Shown: one piece after another, positions 47,091 through 56,634 of the stretch
Layout of the letters: every line of letters begins with the position of its first letter
Numbering within the stretch: the first letter of the stretch is position 1
Assembly: GCA_011365055.1 (NCBI GenBank)
Contig: RDOG01000003.1
Span: forward strand, 248,001 to 312,000
Length of the DNA stretch: 64,000 bases
Source: Promethearchaeota archaeon
Lineage (GTDB): Archaea > Asgardarchaeota > Lokiarchaeia > Helarchaeales > RDOG01
Direction of reading: 5' to 3'
Program-made: the position numbers and the translations under genes
The notes under the pieces: model-generated
Told to the model about the DNA's origin: nothing
What the model saw: the letters and a program-made list of their open reading frames with translations, nothing else
Databases searched by the model: none

Positions 47091-49301
47091 TTAATTGAGA
47101 GATTCTACCCAGATAGGTCCTGCATACACTGTACGATGATTAAAACCAGAAATTCGTATAAGATAAAAATCTCTTCCCCCCGTATTCAAGGTGTCGGGAT
47201 CAACAGGATTTTCACTAAATCTATTGATATAGTAATATCCATTTTTATAATAAAATGTATCATACGATGTTCCGTTAATCATTTCCGTATCATTTAAGTT
47301 TAATTGAAAAACAGGGGTATCTATCTGTGTTTTGTTCCAAATCTCTCCATTTTTAATGACCTCGATTGTAGCTTTCCATTCAGGTTGCCATCCAGGACAT
47401 ACAGATGCTGAAGTTCCTTTTACCGGAGATGCTGCCCCATCTTGAGCTAGAAAAATGCTAATATTTCTCTGTGTAGTGTTTGTTGCAATTGTAACTGATG
47501 AACCATCGCCGACAAACACACCATTAATTGAAAAATTTAAGTATGGACGACCATAATCGGAGCATGCATAGATACGTTCATTTTGAAGTCCAGTAAATAT
47601 TCCGTCTCGGGTGAGGCTCGTTGCCCGAACTGCAGTTAATCCGTTAGAATAGGGATGTCCGTTACGTGCATGATAAATTGAAAATGGCCATTGATGCCCG
47701 ATATATGCATCAGTATGACTTAAACTATGGCCCGGGTGCCCATCATGGTTATCTCCATTTGCACATAATGACATGTTTAATCCCATCTTAAAAGCATCTA
47801 TTATACTAGAACCAGGGACGATTTCATTGGGAATATCCACGGATCCCCGATAATTTCGCGGATCATGACCATCATATAAACATTCTCCATGAACGGATGT
47901 TACTTCTGCAAGTTTAACGTACTTAGGGTTAGTATAAGTCCAATCTTGTATAAATGATTCTCTAATAGTGTGATGTGGGATTGCCAGAGCTCCTTCTCCC
48001 GATGCAGTATAACTATCCAATGCACTCCACAAGTCGTTAGGTGTTAATTGAATGTTCGATGCAATGATCGGTACATGATCCCCGCTTACGATGCACGTGT
48101 AATGACCAAAATTAGTAAAAAGTGAAGGTGGATAATTAGTAGTCCATTCCACTCCGTGTAAAGTAACGAAAATATTTGGAGAATAAAATCTATTTGTAGC
48201 TGTCTCAACGAGTTCATATGGGATATAATTAAATCCGTATGTGCTCAGTTGCTCTCCGTGATCTGTTAATGAAACATAATCCAAACAAGCTACTTTTTGT
48301 GCATAAAAATAAGAATGTTCGGCATTTCCTGATCCATCAGAAAAAGATGTATGGCAATGAATGTCTCCCCAATAAATTTTTGATTCAGAACTTGTGAAAT
48401 TATCAACAATGATTGGATTACTCCAGTATGTATTTCCAGTTACACTATCATTAACTAATAAATAATGGATTCCCGTTGTATTAATTCTGACCGTAAACTC
48501 ATGGATTCCGTTATCCCTTCCATCGAAGATTATATATCCCGGAATGAAACCTTGACTGATTAATTGTCCTGTAAAAGTATATGCTCCGGGAAGATTAACA
48601 TTTGGGGATAGAATTTCTGTTAATGTCGTCAAATTATAAGATCTAATCGCAAATTCAACATAACCCTGATAATTTGCACTTACACGTTCGTATGCATCCC
48701 AAGCTTCTACTGTGATTGAAAATTCTTGAGTTCTATTAATATTCGTAGGAGTGTGAACCCATAATAATCTTGGATTATTATCAAACATCACCATGAAATT
48801 TATGTTCACAATCGACCATAAAACAAGAAGGAGTGCTATGATCGCCACTTTTATGCCTATCTTTATAATAGAGCGTTTTTTATGGGTATATTGATCATAT
48901 CGCTTTTTTATGAATTTTGTTACCTCAATATGCTTATTTTTACGTTTGAAATAAATCCTATTCCCGAGATGATAACCAATGATTATAAATAGATAAATAA
49001 ACATTACCAAAATCCCAAAAATCAACCATAATACTCCTATAGTTTCTACAAAAAAAGTAGTGAGCCCTGCTGTTATCGAGAGAATTAATCCATTTAATTT
49101 CCATGCGGGATCTTTGGAAAGAAAAAAGAAAATACATCCAATTAAAATACCTGTCCAGCTCCACCAAAAGAGAACAATTGAATAAATAGATATCAAATAA
49201 ACAAGACTACGTGCGCCTCTAGCAATTAATATTCCTCTTTTGCCTAAATGAGAATCAAAACCTGATATATCTGCTTTAATTTGTTCCTTATCGGAATCCA
49301 C
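47091..49301 (-). CDS. Membrane protein with extracytoplasmic PHP-type metallohydrolase domain
   Basis: A 736-residue protein. The N-terminal 170 residues contain four or five transmembrane helices; a beta-rich domain (about 180-310) follows. Then comes a PHP/CehA-like metal-dependent hydrolase with HCHTSFSDG (near 316), LTDHGE (near 345), PHHTIRES and GDNHDGHPG, all metal ligands in this superfamily. N-x-S/T sequons cluster after the membrane part, so the catalytic domain probably faces outside. A phosphoesterase or phosphodiester hydrolase activity is expected; the substrate is unknown. It is 5 bp from the aminotransferase gene upstream. Confidence 0.83.
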   Translation of the reverse strand: MDSDKEQIKADISGFDSHLGKRGILIARGARSLVYLISIYSIVLFWWSWTGILIGCIFFFLSKDPAWKLNGLILSITAGLTTFFVETIGVLWLIFGILVMFIYLFIIIGYHLGNRIYFKRKNKHIEVTKFIKKRYDQYTHKKRSIIKIGIKVAIIALLLVLWSIVNINFMVMFDNNPRLLWVHTPTNINRTQEFSITVEAWDAYERVSANYQGYVEFAIRSYNLTTLTEILSPNVNLPGAYTFTGQLISQGFIPGYIIFDGRDNGIHEFTVRINTTGIHYLLVNDSVTGNTYWSNPIIVDNFTSSESKIYWGDIHCHTSFSDGSGNAEHSYFYAQKVACLDYVSLTDHGEQLSTYGFNYIPYELVETATNRFYSPNIFVTLHGVEWTTNYPPSLFTNFGHYTCIVSGDHVPIIASNIQLTPNDLWSALDSYTASGEGALAIPHHTIRESFIQDWTYTNPKYVKLAEVTSVHGECLYDGHDPRNYRGSVDIPNEIVPGSSIIDAFKMGLNMSLCANGDNHDGHPGHSLSHTDAYIGHQWPFSIYHARNGHPYSNGLTAVRATSLTRDGIFTGLQNERIYACSDYGRPYLNFSINGVFVGDGSSVTIATNTTQRNISIFLAQDGAASPVKGTSASVCPGWQPEWKATIEVIKNGEIWNKTQIDTPVFQLNLNDTEMINGTSYDTFYYKNGYYYINRFSENPVDPDTLNTGGRDFYLIRISGFNHRTVYAGPIWVESLN

Positions 49302-49306
49302 CTAAT

Positions 49307-50452
49307 CTACCTATTTATTTTTTTTAAACGCTTTCCTGCCTCTTCGAGAACTTCATTTTTCTTAGCAAAACAAAACCGAACTAAATGTTTTATAGGATTA
49401 GATTCAGAATAAAAAACACTCATTGGTATTGCAGCTACTCCAATATTCGTTATTAAATCCTTACAGAACTTGATATCATCTGAATACCCCATCCTTGAAA
49501 TGTCTGTTACAATATAATACGAACCTTCAGGGATATAAGTTTTAAATCCTGCATCCTGTAAAATAGAATTCAGTAGATCTCGCTTTTCCCAATAGTCCTT
49601 TTTCAAATTTTGATAATAAGATAAATCGGATTTTAATGCATCTACCATGGCAAATTGAAGAGGTGTTGATGTACAAAACGTAACAAATTGATGGACTAAT
49701 CTTATCTTCTTAGAAATTTCTCTAGAAGCCAAAGTATAACCTATTTTCCAACCAGTTAGGCTAAAAGTCTTAGCAGTTGAAGAAATTGTAACAGTTCTAT
49801 CTCTGAATTTAGTTAATGATGAAATTGGTACAAATTTTTTTTCATAAATAATATGTTCATATACCTCATCCGTGATGATAAAGGAATCTTTACAAATGGA
49901 ACATATTTCTTCAAGCTCTTCCTTATTAAACACTTTTCCCGTTGGATTGTGTGGATTATTGATGATCACGCATTTAGTCCTTTCATTAACAACAGATTTC
50001 AATTGATTAAAATCAATAGAATAATCGGGATCAATACGAACAAATCGAGGTATAGAACCCGTGAAGTTACAGAGAGCTTCATACGCATCATAAAACGGTT
50101 CAAATAAAATAACTTCATCCTGAGGATTTAAAAGTGCAAATAAAGTTGAGAAAATAGCCTCTGTGGCTCCTGAATATATGGTTATTTCTTCATTTACATC
50201 AAAATTTATATCGTACATCTTACTATATTTGTCTGCAATAGCAGTTCGTAATTCTGGGATGCCAATACTAGGGCAATATTGGTTTTTACCCTCGTTGATA
50301 GCTTTTATTGCTGATTTTTTTATGAAATCTGGACCATCAAAATCGGGAAAACCTTGCGATAAGTTGATTGCATTAAATTTTATAGCCAAATTGGTCATTT
50401 CAGAAAAAATAGTCGGTTTAATCTTATCTAATTTGCTTGAGAATTTTGCCAT
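49307..50452 (-). CDS. Class I/II aminotransferase
   Basis: A 381-residue fold-type I PLP enzyme. It starts with the substrate-arm motif INLSQGFPDFDGP, has NNPHNPTGKVF for the cofactor ring, ITDEVYEH, and the Schiff-base lysine in SSTAKTFSLTGWKIGY (about residue 228). The INLSQGFP start is typical of methionine/kynurenine aminotransferases (YbdL, KAT-like). GAGGTAAT lies just before the ATG. The membrane PHP-domain gene follows after 5 bp. Confidence 0.92.
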   Translation of the reverse strand: MAKFSSKLDKIKPTIFSEMTNLAIKFNAINLSQGFPDFDGPDFIKKSAIKAINEGKNQYCPSIGIPELRTAIADKYSKMYDINFDVNEEITIYSGATEAIFSTLFALLNPQDEVILFEPFYDAYEALCNFTGSIPRFVRIDPDYSIDFNQLKSVVNERTKCVIINNPHNPTGKVFNKEELEEICSICKDSFIITDEVYEHIIYEKKFVPISSLTKFRDRTVTISSTAKTFSLTGWKIGYTLASREISKKIRLVHQFVTFCTSTPLQFAMVDALKSDLSYYQNLKKDYWEKRDLLNSILQDAGFKTYIPEGSYYIVTDISRMGYSDDIKFCKDLITNIGVAAIPMSVFYSESNPIKHLVRFCFAKKNEVLEEAGKRLKKINR

Positions 50453-50697
50453 GACATTACCTCTAATTCTTTATTTATTAGAAGATAAAAAAATTTTTTA
50501 TTACTTTTTTTAGGATTTTAAAACCCAAGAAAATTAAAACTAGGTTTTGGGACATCTAGTTCATCTGGATTATGTTTTTTACACATATATTATTGAATTC
50601 CAAAATCTTACGGTAAGGATATATATTTGATATTTAAAAATTCACTAACTAACAAGTTTAAATTTATAATTTATGAATTATTTAATTAGTGATGATA

Positions 50698-51360
50698 TTG
50701 GAAAAAAATAGGGAGCAATGGAATAAAATATATCAAAAAGAAACGAAATTACTACCTATTGATAATGATATTAAAGAAATAACGATACTATTTAAGAAAA
50801 AAAATGTTAAAAAAATACTCGATTTAGCTTGTGGATCTGGAAGGCACGTTTTATATCTGACAGAAAACGGTTTTGACGTGCATGGAATTGACATATCTGA
50901 TAAAGGAATTGAGATTGCTAATTCATTATTAAAGAAAAGAAATCTTTACGATCATCTAAAAGTTGGTTCGATGTATGATAATTTGCCATTCGAAAATAAC
51001 TATTTTGATGCAATTATTTGTATTCGGGCGCTTAATCACGGAACAATTGAAGAAATACGTAATGGAATCAAGGAAATTGAGAGAGTTTTAAAGTCTCATG
51101 GTATTTTATATTTAACTGTAAGAAAACGAATATCAAAAATAAAGAGATTACCATTCAATGAAATTGCCCCCAGAACTTACATGCCTATAGAAGGGGATGA
51201 AAAAGGAATTATTCATTATCTATTTAATATAAAAATTCTTAGAAAGGAATTTAAAAATTTTTTAATAAAGAAACTTTGGATAAAATATGGTCCTAAAAGT
51301 TGGGAAGCCTATTATCATCTACTAGGGGAGTTAAAAGAGAAGAATACTTTTCAACTTTAA
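50698..51360 (+). CDS. Class I SAM-dependent methyltransferase
   Basis: About 220 residues with a Rossmann methyltransferase core: ILDLACGSGRHVLYL (motif I, near residue 42), VHGIDISDKGIEIA (motif II acid) and YFDAIICIRALNHGT (motif IV). The acceptor cannot be read. The TTG start at 50698 is chosen because GTGAT lies 4 bases upstream. About 240 bp of AT-rich DNA separates it from the divergent aminotransferase gene; it contains no other visible feature. Confidence 0.85.
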   Translation: MEKNREQWNKIYQKETKLLPIDNDIKEITILFKKKNVKKILDLACGSGRHVLYLTENGFDVHGIDISDKGIEIANSLLKKRNLYDHLKVGSMYDNLPFENNYFDAIICIRALNHGTIEEIRNGIKEIERVLKSHGILYLTVRKRISKIKRLPFNEIAPRTYMPIEGDEKGIIHYLFNIKILRKEFKNFLIKKLWIKYGPKSWEAYYHLLGELKEKNTFQL

Positions 51361-51412
51361 TTTTTACCTCAAAAATTGTTCTGTTTAAATTATTTTTTCA
51401 TTCATTTAAATT

Positions 51413-51874
51413 ATGTTTAAAGGTGGCTTACTTGAGATTTTTTTTATTGATATCCTTAAATTAATCTCTCAAAGAAGCGGAAAATCATTTACAGGAATAG
51501 GAATATTACTATATGACCAAAAATTCTTTGTTAATGATTATTTTTCTGATTTAAGACCTTCTTATAAGCCTCCTAAATTAAATCTTATAGGAAAGGAAAC
51601 TATTATCAACTACCTTTTAGATATAACGGATGAAACAAACTATCTCCACGATGGTTTCATATTTTTTAATGAAATAGGAAATTTAACACATGTATCTCAA
51701 TATTTCGCTCCAATACCTAGAGGAAAAATAATTCCTAATGAGAAATATGGAACAAGATATCGAACTGCACAATATGGTTCGTTATTAAGAGGAATTATTC
51801 TGACCGGGACAATTAATCATGATAAAAAATACCACATTTTTAGAAATGGTAAATGTATCAATAATCACCAATAA
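51413..51874 (+). CDS. Divergent DisA_N-like (diadenylate cyclase family) protein
   Basis: A 153-residue single-domain protein. LHDGFIFF (residues 78-85) and YGTRYRTAQ (112-120) fall where diadenylate cyclase domains have DGA and RHR, with a similar distance between them and a similar C-terminal beta-hairpin ending FRNGKCI. If active it would make cyclic di-AMP from ATP. Two core residues differ (A to F after DG, H to Y in RHR), so activity is doubtful. There is no membrane segment or partner domain. The start ATG has no clear Shine-Dalgarno. Confidence 0.5.
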   Translation: MFKGGLLEIFFIDILKLISQRSGKSFTGIGILLYDQKFFVNDYFSDLRPSYKPPKLNLIGKETIINYLLDITDETNYLHDGFIFFNEIGNLTHVSQYFAPIPRGKIIPNEKYGTRYRTAQYGSLLRGIILTGTINHDKKYHIFRNGKCINNHQ

Positions 51875-51877
51875 AGA

Positions 51878-52486
51878 TCATAAAATTTGTTCAATTTGAT
51901 TCAAAAAATCTTCAAAGGTTATAAAACGAATGGTCTTCATTCCCATCCGCCTAGGATGTATTAAATTTATTGGATTATCATCTATAAATACACATTTATT
52001 TGGGTGTATCTTAATCCTTTGAATCAAGGTTTCATATATCTTCCTTTCAGGTTTTCTTGATTTTACTTCAAATGAATAAATTATGCCATCTAAGATTTTT
52101 AATGTTTCAATAACTGGATTGATTTTTTTATAGATATTTGCGAGATTGGATAATAAATAGAGTTTATATCCTCTTCTTTTCAATTTAAATAAAAAATCAG
52201 CCATTTTTTTATCTAAATAACTATTTATTTTATAACTTTCAATCCAAATATCTTTAAATTTTTGAAAATTACCTATACCTAGCTTGTTGGATATTATATG
52301 CCAAAATTTATCACTACTTAATTTATCTTCTTGTAAAAAATTTGTTAAATTTTTATATTCCTTTCTAACCTCGTCGATTTCGATGTTAAATTCATTTTTT
52401 ATTGAACTAAAAATTGAGTGAGTTGGATCAATTCCAAGCACATTTCCATAATCAAAAATAAGTGCTTTAATAGTAGAAGTTATCAT
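51878..52486 (-). CDS. HAD-family hydrolase (subclass IA)
   Basis: A 202-residue HAD hydrolase. Motif I is IFDYGNVLG (the second acid is replaced by asparagine), motif II is LLSNLA, motif III lysine is in SRKPERKIYE and motif IV in CVFIDDNPINL. Its start overlaps the stop of the TPP-binding subunit gene by one base (TAATG), so it is the third gene of a decarboxylase operon. A role on the product of that decarboxylase is likely but unproven. Confidence 0.82.
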   Translation of the reverse strand: MITSTIKALIFDYGNVLGIDPTHSIFSSIKNEFNIEIDEVRKEYKNLTNFLQEDKLSSDKFWHIISNKLGIGNFQKFKDIWIESYKINSYLDKKMADFLFKLKRRGYKLYLLSNLANIYKKINPVIETLKILDGIIYSFEVKSRKPERKIYETLIQRIKIHPNKCVFIDDNPINLIHPRRMGMKTIRFITFEDFLNQIEQIL

Positions 52487-53049
52487 TAATTTTCACGTAG
52501 AAACTGTATGAATCTATTTTTTATTGAATATAATTTCATTGGTCTTGCTAAATCTCTCCTTCCTCCTAATTCAATCTTAATTCTGATAAATATGGGTCCT
52601 GAATCCATGGTAGAAGCTATTAACGCATTCTTTAATTCATTAATGGTATCTACTTTATATACTACTTTATATCCAACTAATTTAGCAATTCGATCTAATT
52701 TAGAACTTTTTGAAATTGTTGGTTCTTCACTACATGATGCATATGCGCCGTTATCAAGGATTAAATGAATTAAATTATTTGGAGCTACATGTCCTATAGT
52801 TGCAATTGCGCCCAAGTTCATTAGGATACTTCCATCACCCTCTATAATAAATATTTTTCTATTGGGTTTATTAATTGCTATTCCCAAACCAACTGATGAT
52901 GCTAACCCCATTGAACCTGGAATGTAAAAATGTTGTTTGGAATCATAATTTTCAAACACTTCTCGTGAAATTAGACCTGTTGATGAAATGATAACATCTT
53001 TTTTAGTAATTAATTTCATAATTTCATCTAATGAGTTTTTTCTATTCAC
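52486..53049 (-). CDS. Phosphonopyruvate/sulfopyruvate decarboxylase, TPP-binding (beta-like) subunit
   Basis: A 187-residue C-terminal-type thiamine-diphosphate domain. The magnesium-binding GDG motif is in IEGDGSILMNLGA, with the closing asparagine in LDNGAYASCSEEPTI, and MGLASSVGLGIA precedes it. It corresponds to ComE or to the second half of phosphonopyruvate decarboxylase. It starts with GTG overlapping the alpha gene's TGA by 4 bp. The two subunits should form one enzyme in the cytoplasm. Confidence 0.85.
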   Translation of the reverse strand: MNRKNSLDEIMKLITKKDVIISSTGLISREVFENYDSKQHFYIPGSMGLASSVGLGIAINKPNRKIFIIEGDGSILMNLGAIATIGHVAPNNLIHLILDNGAYASCSEEPTISKSSKLDRIAKLVGYKVVYKVDTINELKNALIASTMDSGPIFIRIKIELGGRRDLARPMKLYSIKNRFIQFLREN

Positions 53050-53582
53050 TTATTCCAACCTCTTTTCAAGAGAATCACGACAGGAACTTGATTTATTTCC
53101 ATTTTTTCAAACAAAAGAGACAACTTATTTATTATATCATTTCTATTGCTTTTTTCTATTACAAAATATGGAATATTAATAGATTTAAGTAATGAAATCG
53201 TAGCTTTTCCGGTTATCAGATGTTGTGGAGCATCTTCTCCAGGACAACCTCTCCAAGTAATTGATAAGAAAATTGGAATTTTATAGGGAATTAATAAAGA
53301 AGCTATATCATTTGAACAATTAAATAAACCTGAATTTTGCATATATACTACGGGTTTTTTACCTGCTAAATATGCACCAGCCGCAATACCTATTGCTTCA
53401 GCTTCACGAGTAGCAGAAATATGAATAATGTCTGGATCATTTATTAAGTTATATATAATATTTTTTTGAACCCCACAAGGTACCCCTGTAGCAAAATCAA
53501 TGCCATGTAATTTAAATACATCGTGTATTTCATTGGCATGTTCATTCAATTTATAATTTAATTTATTAAATATTGCTTTCAT
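53046..53582 (-). CDS. Phosphonopyruvate/sulfopyruvate decarboxylase, PYR (alpha-like) subunit
   Basis: A 178-residue pyrimidine-binding domain of a TPP enzyme. It has FATGVPCGVQ, the catalytic-type ATREAEAIGIAAGAYL, the family phrase MQNSGLFNCSNDIASL, and WRGCPGEDAPQHLITG. The PQH segment is closer to what I recall of phosphonopyruvate decarboxylase than of ComD, so phosphonate metabolism is slightly favoured over coenzyme M synthesis. No PEP mutase or phosphosulfolactate synthase gene lies in the window to decide. Confidence 0.82.
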   Translation of the reverse strand: MKAIFNKLNYKLNEHANEIHDVFKLHGIDFATGVPCGVQKNIIYNLINDPDIIHISATREAEAIGIAAGAYLAGKKPVVYMQNSGLFNCSNDIASLLIPYKIPIFLSITWRGCPGEDAPQHLITGKATISLLKSINIPYFVIEKSNRNDIINKLSLLFEKMEINQVPVVILLKRGWNK

Positions 53583-53674
53583 TTAAGATGACTCCAAATT
53601 TAATTTAGTTCTCTTTTTATATCTAATTCCTTAAAAACTATATAAAGACCAATAATTTACGAATCGGTGATGAA

Positions 53675-54775
53675 TTGATTAATAATTTACAAGAATTGAA
53701 TGAATTGGCAATCTCTTATGATCTCCCCTTCGAAGATGTCCTATTTATTAATTTAAACCGCCAAGGAATCATCACAGATTTAAATTATGAAAGAATAAGA
53801 TTCTATTTCTCGCCATTAAACAATTCTTACTTTGAAAAATCAATAAAACAGAGAGTAAATGAATATTTTTTTGCAGTTCCTACTCATTCTGGATTTTCGA
53901 ATTTCTATTTAAGAGGTAATAGACTTTTTTTTAAAAAAGAAGAGATTGGAAAGGTTCATAATATTCACAATGATACTTGTGATTCGGTTTATCCTAGAAG
54001 AAATGGAACGGTTTTTAACCTTAATACACAATCTAAAAGTCTTTGTAGAGGCTGTGCATTTTGTCATACATTTAAACAATCTGCTAATGATATCATCAAT
54101 TTGACATCAAAAGAGTTTATAGGTGAACAGATAATCAAATGGTTAATAAAATATAAAATATCCAATCTATCTAATCTCTTCCGGGTTGATGTCGTTACAG
54201 GGTGCTTTGATAATGAAGAAAAAGCATTAGCTCATTTATTTTTTGTTAGAAAAATCTTTTCTAAATTTGGATTTAATGGTGAAATCTTTTATTATGGCTC
54301 CGAAATTACTTCTAAAGTAGCTTTTGATGAATTAGAAACAATAAAACCGTTTTCTTTTTGCCTTTCTCTTGAATGTTTTAAGAATAGGAATAAATTATTA
54401 AAAAAGCAGAAGGGAATAATTTCATTAGAAAATGCAAAAAGAATTTTGGAAATGTCTAAGAAAAGAAAATTTGGAACTCAATTCTCATACATATTAGGAT
54501 TAGAACCATTGGATTTTATGATTGAAAAAATGAAAGAATTTTTACCTTATATTAATCGTCTACCTGTTATTAACATTTTTCAACCACACACACCTCATCA
54601 AAAAAAAATGTTAGATAGTAATGCTTTAAGGTTAGAATATTTTCTAAATGCAAGAAAACATTTAGAAAAAATATTTCGAAATAAAAATTATAAACCTCGG
54701 ACTTGGGGTAATTATAGATGTTTATGGTATTTAAAATTTGGAAAAGAACAATTATTAGGATCTCGGCTACCTTAA
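53675..54775 (+). CDS. Radical-SAM-like protein with CX2CX2C cluster
   Basis: A 367-residue protein that looks like a radical SAM barrel. The cluster LCRGCAFCHTF puts cysteines at 124, 127 and 130, that is CX2CX2C, one residue shorter than the usual CX3CX2C. Later strands such as VVTGCFDNEE, FYYGSEIT and FSFCLSLECF fit the alternating barrel pattern, and QFSYILGLEPLDF resembles the SAM-binding part. The TTG start has GGTGAT 3 bases upstream. The gene is single, divergent to the decarboxylase operon. Reaction unknown. Confidence 0.65.
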   Translation: MINNLQELNELAISYDLPFEDVLFINLNRQGIITDLNYERIRFYFSPLNNSYFEKSIKQRVNEYFFAVPTHSGFSNFYLRGNRLFFKKEEIGKVHNIHNDTCDSVYPRRNGTVFNLNTQSKSLCRGCAFCHTFKQSANDIINLTSKEFIGEQIIKWLIKYKISNLSNLFRVDVVTGCFDNEEKALAHLFFVRKIFSKFGFNGEIFYYGSEITSKVAFDELETIKPFSFCLSLECFKNRNKLLKKQKGIISLENAKRILEMSKKRKFGTQFSYILGLEPLDFMIEKMKEFLPYINRLPVINIFQPHTPHQKKMLDSNALRLEYFLNARKHLEKIFRNKNYKPRTWGNYRCLWYLKFGKEQLLGSRLP

Positions 54776-54905
54776 TTTTGAATTAATCAAAAAGATTTCC
54801 ATTATGGAGTAATAAAATATATATCTTTACCGTGGTATTTTAAAAAAAGAAATGAATTGTTTTAAGACTTCTGTATTGATTTATAGTCGAAGTTAAATAA
54901 AACGG

Positions 54906-55670
54906 TTAATCAATTTTTTTTAATCCAATAAATAAAAAAATACAACCAATTATACAAATGAAAGGTGGGAAAAGAGTAATTGGTTGGAAAATTATTGCAT
55001 TTTCTACGATATAAACCCACTCCGGTACCACTCTTAATAATATATAATAATTTAATGCTTCTGCTGCAAAAATTAAAAAGAAACCAAGACCTATAATTAG
55101 AGATTTATTCCTTAATTCGTCTGGTGAACGATCTGCTACGTAAAAGAACATAATAGGTACTATTGCCGCGCTTAATGCAAGAAAATAATATGGTAAAGTC
55201 GTCATTAATGGGCCAAATAATAAAGTTCCAATTGCTAATGCAAAAGGTATGATGGAAATGAAACCTCGACTCTTTAACTTGGAAGCCCGCTCAATTCCGA
55301 TACATAATATACCCAGTCCTATAAATCCTACGAAATAGCCTAACATTTCTCCAGTAAAGAGCTCAAAAAGAGGAAATCCCAAGATATTAATAGTAGGAAA
55401 CAATTGTTGATTAAAAAGATAGAGTCCAAAGAATCTAGGACCGAAGACTAATGTGAACAGTTCCCAAACAGAACCAAGTAACATGCTTAAAAAAAATATT
55501 CCTGCTAGAATTTCAAAAATATATGGTGATTCTTCATCGCGTCTTTTTTTAACGCGGATAAAATAAAGGATCATTAATGCAAAATAACATCCTAGTTTTA
55601 TAAATTTCAATAAATTCGTTAATTCAAAACGATAAAAATATTCCAAATTAAATGAAAAACTATTAATCAT
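54906..55670 (-). CDS. Polytopic membrane protein of unknown function
   Basis: A 254-residue protein with about seven transmembrane helices, starting outside with an aromatic-rich segment (FSFNLEYFYRFELTN). A short basic loop RVKKRRDEE follows the first helix, predicting that loop to be cytoplasmic. No catalytic or transport motif is visible. The leader on the coding strand contains a run of 17 A residues. Confidence 0.65.
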   Translation of the reverse strand: MINSFSFNLEYFYRFELTNLLKFIKLGCYFALMILYFIRVKKRRDEESPYIFEILAGIFFLSMLLGSVWELFTLVFGPRFFGLYLFNQQLFPTINILGFPLFELFTGEMLGYFVGFIGLGILCIGIERASKLKSRGFISIIPFALAIGTLLFGPLMTTLPYYFLALSAAIVPIMFFYVADRSPDELRNKSLIIGLGFFLIFAAEALNYYILLRVVPEWVYIVENAIIFQPITLFPPFICIIGCIFLFIGLKKID

Positions 55671-55768
55671 AGATTCGTTTTTTTTTTTTTTTTTCTTATT
55701 TTAATCTTAGCCCTCATTCATAAGAAGGAAATTATTGTAGATTTTTTTAAAAATAGGTATTTTTTTAA

Positions 55769-56530
55769 TTACATTTTACGACCTGCTGCAACATCAATGA
55801 CAATTCCTGTTATATAACTGCTCATTTCAGATACTAAAAACAGAATGGCGTTCGATATATCCTTCGGCGTTCCCAATAACGCTCCTTCTCTCTTTAAGAT
55901 AAGATTTTCCTCAACATTTTTCCTCAATTTTGGATTATCAACGAAATCTTTTGTTAAAGTGGTTTGAATTAGACCAGGTGCAACGCAATTAACTCGAACT
56001 CCGACATATCCCAATTCTTGAGCAAGCGTTTTTGTTAATGCAACTGCACCCGCTTTTGCTGGAGAGTAATTTGATTGCCCTCGATTACCCTTATATGCTT
56101 GTGAAGATATCATTACTATATTTCCTGATTTCTGTTGTTTCATTATAGGAACAACTTCCTTACAAAATCTCCAATACCCTTTTAAATTAATATTCATAAC
56201 TAGATCGTAATCTTCCTCGGGCATTTTATGAATCATGTTATCTTTTATTATCCCTGCATTATTTACTAGGATGTCTACACGCCTAAATTTATCCATGCAA
56301 GCCTTTACAGTATTTTTAACATCTTCATTAATAGTCACATCACATTTAATAGCGATAGCTTCACCACCTATCTTTATAATTTCTGCTTCTACTTCCTTAG
56401 CTCCAGCTTCGTTTATATCTGCTATTACTACTTTAACTCCTTCTGCAATTAAATCAATGCAAGTTTGTCTCCCAATTCCACTTGCTCCACCGGTTACAAT
56501 AGCAATTTTATCTTTTAATCCTAAATCCAT
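55769..56530 (-). CDS. Short-chain dehydrogenase/reductase (FabG-like)
   Basis: A 253-residue classical SDR. The cofactor motif is VTGGASGIGRQ (from residue 12), NNAG is in ILVNNAGII, and the catalytic YXXXK is YSPAKAG (near 152). The end AAGRKM and PEDI-like GTPKDISN segment fit 3-oxoacyl-ACP/CoA reductases. It could work with the acyl-CoA synthetase encoded 13 kb away. The gene is single and divergent to the roadblock-like gene. Confidence 0.92.
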   Translation of the reverse strand: MDLGLKDKIAIVTGGASGIGRQTCIDLIAEGVKVVIADINEAGAKEVEAEIIKIGGEAIAIKCDVTINEDVKNTVKACMDKFRRVDILVNNAGIIKDNMIHKMPEEDYDLVMNINLKGYWRFCKEVVPIMKQQKSGNIVMISSQAYKGNRGQSNYSPAKAGAVALTKTLAQELGYVGVRVNCVAPGLIQTTLTKDFVDNPKLRKNVEENLILKREGALLGTPKDISNAILFLVSEMSSYITGIVIDVAAGRKM

Positions 56531-56634
56531 GTTAAAACCTCACATGAAAAACGATACTAAATAAACAATGAAGGATATATTTATAGATAATATAAAAAAT
56601 TCCATAAGAGACATTAGCGGGGATTAAGTATTTA

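Noticed and set aside
50520..50550. CCCAA...TTGGG inverted repeat upstream of the aminotransferase
   Set aside because: Five-base stem with a loop of about 20 bases and one T-run nearby; too weak to call a regulatory site.
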